A DNA stretch of 64,000 nucleotides from Cristatella mucedo (Eukaryota > Bryozoa > Phylactolaemata > Cristatellidae): assembly GCA_009760855.2 (NCBI GenBank), contig WPIO01000175.1, positions 62,001 through 126,000 on the forward strand. Direction: 5' to 3'. Below, piece by piece: positions 61,201 to 64,000 of this stretch. The position numbers and the translations under genes are program-made. The first letter of the stretch is position 1; every line of letters starts with the position of its first letter. The notes below the pieces were generated by a model. The model searched no databases. It was not told the origin of the DNA and was given only the letters and a program-made list of their open reading frames with translations.

Positions 61201-61519
61201 CTAGTAGCTGGCTAACGATGTTGGTCGCTTCGCGATTACGACGGCTGCACGCCCAATGCAGGGCCGTGTTCCCGTCGTCCAACGTCGGGTCCGAGTAGTT
61301 GCACATTCTACGAATGTTTTGGTCCTGCAGCAGAGCCCGCACGACCGCACTGCTGCCATGCCACGCAGCCATCACCAGCGGGTTCTTGCCGACCGGCAAG
61401 ACGCGGCAAGAGCCCGGCGACGCCAGATGACGGCTAGAACTCGGCTCGTTCAGCAGACGTAGAGCAATGTTCACCGTCTCCTCCGAACCTGCATTGAGCC
61501 AATCACGCACCTTGCATCT
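41728..61519 (-). CDS. Ankyrin-repeat TRP cation channel gene (TRPA-like), 8 visible exons
   Basis: Spliced gene whose exons, in transcript order, are 61519-60626, 58203-58056, 57588-57358, 53926-53700, 51301-51170, 50846-50561, 44640-44386 and 43223-41728. Every junction keeps phase (0, 1, 1, 0, 0, 1, 1) and the joined frame is about 1,222 codons without a stop. The product should be a plasma-membrane tetrameric cation channel: long N-terminal ankyrin domain, linker, S1-S6 with a pore loop, post-S6 helix, C-terminal coiled coil. The order and length match the TRPA class, whose members act as chemical, thermal or mechanical sensors, but the pore and S6 are divergent, so TRPV-like or lineage-specific membership is possible. 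No start ATG is seen, so the 5' end is open. Exons are GC-richer than the introns, which are full of retrotransposons. Channel identity is firm; the subfamily is an inference. Confidence 0.85.
43224..44385 (-). other. TRP intron 7
   Basis: Intron between exons 7 and 8. Contains the pyrimidine-rich tract listed separately and no mobile element I recognise. Confidence 0.6.
43560..44075. repeat. CT-rich low-complexity tract with a TATA-rich core
   Basis: Long run of CTCTCT/TTCTC-type sequence on the plus strand (GA-rich in the channel pre-mRNA) interrupted by an A/T block at 43690-43770. Confidence 0.9.
44386..44640 (-). CDS. TRP channel exon 7: linker before the membrane domain
   Basis: Acceptor TTGCTGGCTTCCCTCCTAG is strong and leaves CT to complete a GCT codon with the base left from exon 6. 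About 84 codons follow, acidic and Cys-containing ([33 protein letters not shown]), with no match I recognise. The only in-phase donor is CTACT|GTTTGT, which is weak but keeps the frame into exon 8. It lies in the linker position between ankyrins and S1. A family A retrotransposon begins only about 85 bases upstream of the acceptor. Confidence 0.62.
44725..47155 (+). mobile_element. Best-preserved family A copy, antisense in a TRP intron
   Basis: From the endonuclease-RT linker ([38 protein letters not shown]) through nearly all RT blocks: [48 protein letters not shown] and an intact Y-A-D-D at 46044-46055, [20 protein letters not shown]-type block, [20 protein letters not shown], then 3' region, stem-loop and (ATT)n at 47137-47152. 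A handful of stops and frame changes make it inactive. Its orientation is opposite to the channel gene. Confidence 0.9.
47218..47390 (+). mobile_element. Family A 3' end fragment
   Basis: GCTGACCCTATGCATGTCACC to a partial stem-loop (GAAAGAGATTAAGTTCTCTGAGG). Confidence 0.75.
47585..47690 (+). mobile_element. Family A stem-loop tail fragment
   Basis: TTCCTTTGCTGCAAATG, stem-loop (AGACATTGAGTTCTCTGAGAG) and ATT-rich tail. Confidence 0.8.
47691..48074. other. Unassigned, possible decayed RT
   Basis: 47840-48000 faintly recalls the family A block before the C-terminal domain (CACCGCAGTGACATC; GGTCCATGCATGGAAGAC), but too worn to call. Confidence 0.4.
48075..48478 (+). mobile_element. Family C non-LTR RT C-terminal fragment
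   Basis: Broken frames read like the C-terminal part of a CR1-like RT (a VQNAS-like start, [14 protein letters not shown]-like and [18 protein letters not shown]), distinct from families A and B. It stops at the tail of the family B copy. Confidence 0.6.
48480..48772 (-). mobile_element. Family B 3' end
   Basis: TAATGTAATGCAATGTAATG tail followed by the family B 3' region and the end of its frame, nearly the same as 3690-3983 and 23880-24118. Confidence 0.9.
48810..49015. repeat. TG-rich minisatellite, 42/48-bp periods
   Basis: GCATGTCCGTTTTCGTGTGC recurs at 48832, 48874 and 48922, set in (TG)n. The two spacings, 42 and 48, differ by three TG units. Confidence 0.95.
49016..49390. other. Unassigned sequence
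   Basis: Intronic; nothing recognised. Confidence 0.4.
49391..49470. repeat. AT microsatellite
   Basis: Two (AT)n blocks (about 49396-49420 and 49441-49457) with ATGT interruptions. Confidence 0.95.
49540..50235 (-). mobile_element. Family A copy, RT C-terminus to tail
   Basis: Frame 50226-50005 ([39 protein letters not shown]), 3' region, partial stem-loop, tail at 49540. Same orientation as the channel gene. Confidence 0.85.
50236..50560. other. TRP intron 6, part next to exon 6
   Basis: No clear element. 50380-50460 has weak likeness to RT sequence on the minus strand. Confidence 0.4.
50561..50846 (-). CDS. TRP channel exon 6: ankyrin end and linker
   Basis: The acceptor is CTGATCGTTGCAG. 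A better-looking TTTTTAG about 20 bases upstream is excluded because all three frames then reach a stop. The donor is GTTACAG|GTGAGG, leaving one base over. It encodes about 95 residues: an ankyrin-like helix ([13 protein letters not shown]), a basic stretch, a Cys pair (QCRKC), [20 protein letters not shown], then amphipathic helix toward the linker. I infer the C-terminal end of the ankyrin domain. Confidence 0.75.
50847..51169 (-). other. TRP intron 5, GC-rich
   Basis: A 323-bp intron unusually rich in G and C (GCCGCCGCGGCTGCTGCAGCGG). Long open frames here in several registers are a product of this composition. Confidence 0.6.
51170..51301 (-). CDS. TRP channel exon 5: short ankyrin exon
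   Basis: A 44-codon exon found from its splice sites: acceptor CTTGTCTTCAG, donor ATCAAG|GTCGGG. It encodes [15 protein letters not shown] and [14 protein letters not shown], the end of one ankyrin repeat and the start of another, in phase 0 at both sides. The donor is weaker than the others (C at +3). The fit of the protein on both sides makes it convincing. Confidence 0.8.
51302..51944. other. TRP intron 4, unassigned part
   Basis: No element recognised; frames at 51723-52014 on both strands look like chance. Confidence 0.4.
51945..52440 (+). mobile_element. Family A 3' end fragment
   Basis: [14 protein letters not shown]-type start of the C-terminal block, [10 protein letters not shown] region, 3' region and degraded stem-loop (GGTTGAGTTTTCTGAGGGTGCT). 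Confidence 0.8.
52510..53000 (-). mobile_element. Family B copy, decayed
   Basis: AACTCAGCAAAGCCACAAAGACTA... through to TTAATCAGTTCAGCAAGGCATGACGAAGCCAAGCCATAGAGG, which reads as the GLAPLYLAELLHQ region on the minus strand. Older than the other family B copies. Confidence 0.75.
53120..53205 (-). mobile_element. Family A stem-loop remnant
   Basis: TAGCGCCATCAGAGAACTGAGTC near 53160 with an AT tail before it. Confidence 0.65.
53206..53699. other. TRP intron 4, part next to exon 4
   Basis: GC-richer stretch 53290-53560 with an 89-codon plus-strand frame of no known family. Confidence 0.4.
53700..53926 (-). CDS. TRP channel exon 4: ankyrin repeats
   Basis: Acceptor ATGACCTATTTCAG, donor GTCTG|GTAAGC. 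It starts with two bases that complete a valine codon with exon 3 and ends in phase 0. Ankyrin motifs are [19 protein letters not shown] and [14 protein letters not shown]. The latter helix is continued by exon 5 ([12 protein letters not shown]), which is strong evidence for that join. The open frame runs on past the donor for about 20 codons into the intron by chance. Confidence 0.88.
53927..54589. other. TRP intron 3, unassigned part
   Basis: AT-rich, nothing recognised. Confidence 0.4.
54590..54850 (+). mobile_element. Family B fragment, old
   Basis: Degraded likeness to 3390-3620: AATGCAGCTGCGAGACTAGCC...GAAGCGATGGCTACCTGTCGA...CTTGCTCACGCCCTCAGG. Confidence 0.65.
54900..56395 (-). mobile_element. 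Family A linker and endonuclease, with a nested tail copy
   Basis: 54900-55335 matches the linker and 55730-56395 the endonuclease (CTGCAGTGGGATATACTGCTGCCATCATTGGCAG on the minus strand). Between them sits a younger 3' end copy of the same family and orientation. Confidence 0.75.
55338..55725 (-). mobile_element. Nested family A 3' end
   Basis: AATAAAAATAATAATGCCC tail, full stem-loop, 3' region, ending in GGTTTCCAAAGGATT. Confidence 0.85.
56400..56935 (-). mobile_element. Family A 3' half fragment
   Basis: Worn stem-loop at about 56430-56470, 3' region, and RT C-terminal remnants up to the TTGCTTGACCGGGAGCCAG motif. Confidence 0.8.
56936..57357. other. TRP intron 3, part next to exon 3
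   Basis: GC-rich. ATCGAGYGACAGACATCG occurs twice (about 57178 and 57256). The overlapping frames at 56918-57643 are composition effects and antisense of exon 3. Confidence 0.5.
57358..57588 (-). CDS. TRP channel exon 3: ankyrin repeats
   Basis: Acceptor GCATGCTGCAG, donor GGCCG|GTAAGT. The exon begins with two bases that complete the glycine codon split from exon 2, giving [17 protein letters not shown] across the junction. It contains two to three ankyrin repeats ([24 protein letters not shown]) and ends with one base over. Both flanks agree with ankyrin periodicity. Confidence 0.88.
57589..58055 (-). other. TRP intron 2
   Basis: 467 bp, no repeat recognised; small relative to the other introns. 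Confidence 0.6.
58056..58203 (-). CDS. TRP channel exon 2: ankyrin repeat
   Basis: Acceptor TTTCTGTTTACTGGCGTAG precedes the exon at 58203 and donor AATG|GTAAGT follows 58056, leaving one base over. It encodes about 49 residues with [19 protein letters not shown], a textbook ankyrin helix pair, and ends in the QQNDNG turn that the next exon completes. The phase fits both neighbours. Confidence 0.88.
58204..58744. other. TRP intron 1, unassigned part
   Basis: Nothing recognised. Confidence 0.4.
58745..59900 (-). mobile_element. Family A copy, RT palm to tail
   Basis: Tail AACAATTAATAATG at 58745, half a stem-loop, 3' region, C-terminal block, and further upstream palm sequence (59600-59780) and RT start (59840-59900). 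Confidence 0.8.
59901..60397. other. TRP intron 1, unassigned part
   Basis: AT-rich; nothing recognised. Confidence 0.4.
60398..60472 (-). mobile_element. Short family A stem-loop insertion
   Basis: Tail AATAATAATAGTAATAATAC and the stem-loop only (AAAGCACCTTCAGAGAACTC...TAGGCGCTTTT). The CTCTCTCTCCCTCT loop is expanded. Confidence 0.8.
60626..61519 (-). CDS. TRP channel exon 1 of those seen: ankyrin repeats
   Basis: Open frame of about 295 residues ending at a strong donor (CTGAAG|GTAAGA, intron starts 60625). It carries ankyrin repeats with motifs such as [41 protein letters not shown] and, at the 3' end, [19 protein letters not shown], which runs straight on into the next exon. A cysteine-rich, low-complexity insert lies between the fourth repeat and the last. 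The 5' boundary is uncertain. I place it at the acceptor after TTTCTTGCTGCCAG (exon from 61519, phase 0), but the frame stays open to a stop near 61657 and holds no ATG. Either an upstream exon exists or a non-ATG start is used, the first being more likely. Confidence 0.85.
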
Positions 61520-61614
61520 CTGGCAGCAAGAAACTTCGACGTGTACACACAGCTCACGGACAAAAAACTGGGCGGTAAAAGGCAGCTGTTCCGCCGGCTT
61601 CAGACTGGCAGCTT

Positions 61615-61652
61615 CACTCTCTTTCTCTCTCTCTCTCTCTCGCTCTCTGGCC
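61615..61652. repeat. CT/GA microsatellite
   Basis: (CT)n run within the open frame upstream of the first exon seen; in that frame it would read as Arg-Glu repeats. Confidence 0.9.
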
Positions 61653-61659
61653 TCTTAAT

Positions 61660-63341
61660 CCAAGCGTACGAAAAATAGAAGCCAAAATAAATCCAAATAT
61701 GGTATACGACTGAATATGCTACTATGGGCATGAGATTAGATCCTTATAAATCTAAACAGCAGTCTTGTTAAGCTGGCACATGGGTCCGTTCGCAAAGACG
61801 TCACGGACCAATCACGTTTTCACTTAGGCATTTCAAGAAAAAGCCATTAACATTGTGACACGCCTTTAACTTAAACATAGTGACTAATGGTTTGCTAAAG
61901 CTTAGCAGCAGCCAATATCGTCATTGTGTTCATGAGAGGCGAAGAATGATTAGAACAAGCGATACTCAACGGAAGCTTTTTTGACACTAATAATTGCCGC
62001 CTTTTGCCGGGTTCTCATATTATATTCCTCCAGTTCGGTTATAGACTATATAAGTTTTGCTTCGATTTAATATAACTTTGATCAGTTTTCTGCAGGCCCT
62101 TTGAGAATCAACCCATCATGTGTGCAAAGTAATTTTAAGTCTTAGACCACACATTGAAGCTCAATCGGTAGGTCTTCAAACTGTTCGGCCTTGAAATAAG
62201 TCTGCTTATGGACTACAGCTCAGTAAAGAGACCACCACAAGCAAGACGATATCATGTAAAGCTATTACTGCAACACAAAGGAGGCTGCTGATCAGCCGAC
62301 ATTGGCTTGATTTTAAATACATTCAAATAGCGGGTGCTTCTTTAAAGTCTATCGGTATGAGAATGCTTTTCAACACGCAAACAGTAAACGTTCTGTATTT
62401 AAGACGTGCTGAAAATGGACTGCGTCATGCCTTCTACACTTTGAGGTCCATGATTCAAAAATAACACGCATTCAGCTATCCAGGAAGTATTGCAGTATAC
62501 GGGTCCAAATTTGAAGTTATTTGAGGCTTGCATATTAAAAGCTATAAACTCAATCCTAAGTTTTGGTGATTGGCAGATGACCGAAACGCGATAGAAAAAA
62601 ATTATTTTCTAAGAGAATTTTACATCGAAGATAGCAAATCAAGATTAATAAGACGAGTTTTTGTGATCATGTTTCCTCGGTGCATCTTTTTTCGGCGAAT
62701 TTTGTAAATAAAAGCTGCTCATCCCTAAACGGGCTTCAGAACATCACTTCAAACTGTAGAAAAACGTATAAATTTTGTAATATTGACACCCGTCATCGAG
62801 TTTAACTCTCCGACTGGTAGTAACAACAATCGAAAAACCTAAGCCAAACTAGCTAAGGTCCGCCATTTGGCGAGGCTCTCTGACGGTGGCGAATGGCTAC
62901 CCAAGGCAAATACTCCTTAATGATATCCACATGCTTGCACTTGTTGTGTTCCGCTCCTTTCTAGCCGGTCTGACCGTAAGTGAATCGCCTTCGGCAACAA
63001 CGTAATCGTGAGCGATAAAGTAATTTACTGCCATCAGCTTGGCGGTAGCTAAGAGGTACATTATAGCCAAACTTTTTGAGTTCCGGGCCTACACGTGTGG
63101 TTCCTACGGCGGCCATTCTCCACGAGGGAAGAACCAGCGTCGGACTCTCGGCCGCCGCCGCCTAGCGCCTGGTCCCTTAGCTTGCGGTACACTTGGAATC
63201 AGTCTGCAGATTTTTACTCAATTTTATCATAAGGAAACAATGGTGAATTCAACATCAGCAATTTCTCTAGGTCACAGCACAATTTTAGTGGATGAGGTGC
63301 CCCTGTACGCGACTGCCGTATGGCAGTCAGTCGCTTTAGTA
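61660..63341. other. Region upstream of the TRP exons; possible 5' part
   Basis: Mostly AT-rich and empty. A GC-rich island at about 63090-63190 contains on the minus strand an ATG (63113-63111) opening 52 codons. This could be a first exon or promoter-proximal sequence, but no convincing donor and no match supports it. Confidence 0.3.
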
Positions 63342-63622
63342 GACACAGTAATAATAATACACTTGATAAAGCGCCTCCAGAGAACTCAATCTCTTTCTAG
63401 GCATTTTAAATTTGCTGCAAAGAGAACTGCGATTGAATGGTGAGTAATATCATGCTTGATAAACATCACGAATAAAATTATTAGGGGTGACATGCACAGG
63501 ATCAGATGCAAGTATGGTTAGTGGCAGCATGCACATTGTCAGCACACAAAAGCACGTGAAGGACGAATTACAAGGACTCACTATATGCTGCCATAAATAA
63601 GTGGGTTTTTAAGTTCTTTCTA
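63342..63622 (-). mobile_element. Family A 3' end fragment
   Basis: AATAATAATACACTTGATAAAG, full stem-loop, 3' region; 5'-truncated at about 63622. Confidence 0.88.
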
Positions 63623-64000
63623 TTACTTGAATGCTTTTACATCTTGAGTAGTCTCCTCCGGGTGTTTCCCAACTGTGATATTCGGTACCTCGTCAATTCT
63701 ACAGTTTGGCAAAATCGATTGACCGCTTGGCCGAATTTATCCATTGATCGAGGTTAAATTTTGAATTTTTATTCGGCTAACCTGCTATTTTAACGTGACG
63801 TGCTCATATTCGCACCAAGATTCAGCAAGTATAACTAACTAAACGTCCTGAATGTTCTTAAACTTGGATTCGATGACACTCCCAAACGCTTGACTTTTCG
63901 AAAAAATTGCATCTCTATTTAGAATTCACGTTTTGATACCAAGTGCCCTGCATCTTTTGAGGGGTTTGGCATGGTCAAACAGTGACTGGAATTAAATCTA
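63623..64000. other. Unassigned sequence
   Basis: No gene or repeat recognised. Confidence 0.4.

Overview
This window reads as nuclear DNA of an invertebrate animal. It has one spliced gene with canonical splice sites, spread over about 20 kb of introns that are packed with decayed retrotransposons, tRNA-derived SINEs and microsatellites. There are no bacterial-style operons, no rRNA, no intact functional tRNA and no CRISPR array. I cannot name the species. The CR1/L2-like elements and the ankyrin-TRP channel fit many marine invertebrate groups.

Host gene (right third, minus strand). Eight exons between about 61519 and 41728 join, with every splice phase matching, into an open frame of about 1,222 codons. 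It encodes an ankyrin-repeat TRP cation channel that looks most like the TRPA class. Exons 1-5 carry roughly ten ankyrin repeats, exons 6-7 a linker, and the last exon six membrane segments, a pore with G-M-D-D, a post-S6 helix and a C-terminal coiled coil. Exon 5, a repeat-bearing exon of 132 bases, was found from its splice sites. No convincing start codon lies in the first exon seen, so the true 5' end is probably further upstream.

Retrotransposons (whole window). Family A is a CR1/L2-like non-LTR element, with about 40 fragments on both strands. It has a 5' region, endonuclease, linker, reverse transcriptase, and a 3' end made of a conserved two-part stem-loop followed by (ATT)n. Family B is a second CR1-like family ending in (ATTAC)n; family C is a single fragment. 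Three family A insertions carry short target-site duplications (TGGCTA, TAGCC, AAGGT), and nesting gives relative ages. A truncated Ty3-like LTR element (RNase H, integrase and a candidate LTR) lies at 25.1-26.85 kb on the minus strand. Two copies of one tRNA-derived SINE lie at 17.2 and 41.1 kb.

Layout: 0-7.7 kb, family A and B fragments; 7.7-10 kb, mostly unassigned; 10-12.4 kb, a nested family A cluster; 12.4-17.9 kb, mostly unassigned with a SINE; 18-20.4 kb, minus-strand family A copies; 20.4-23.6 kb, unassigned; 23.6-26.9 kb, B-in-A nest and the LTR element; 26.9-41 kb, dense family A mosaic; 41.7-61.5 kb, the channel gene and its repeat-filled introns; 61.5-64 kb, possible 5' part of the gene. 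Apart from the channel gene I see no coding region likely to be functional.
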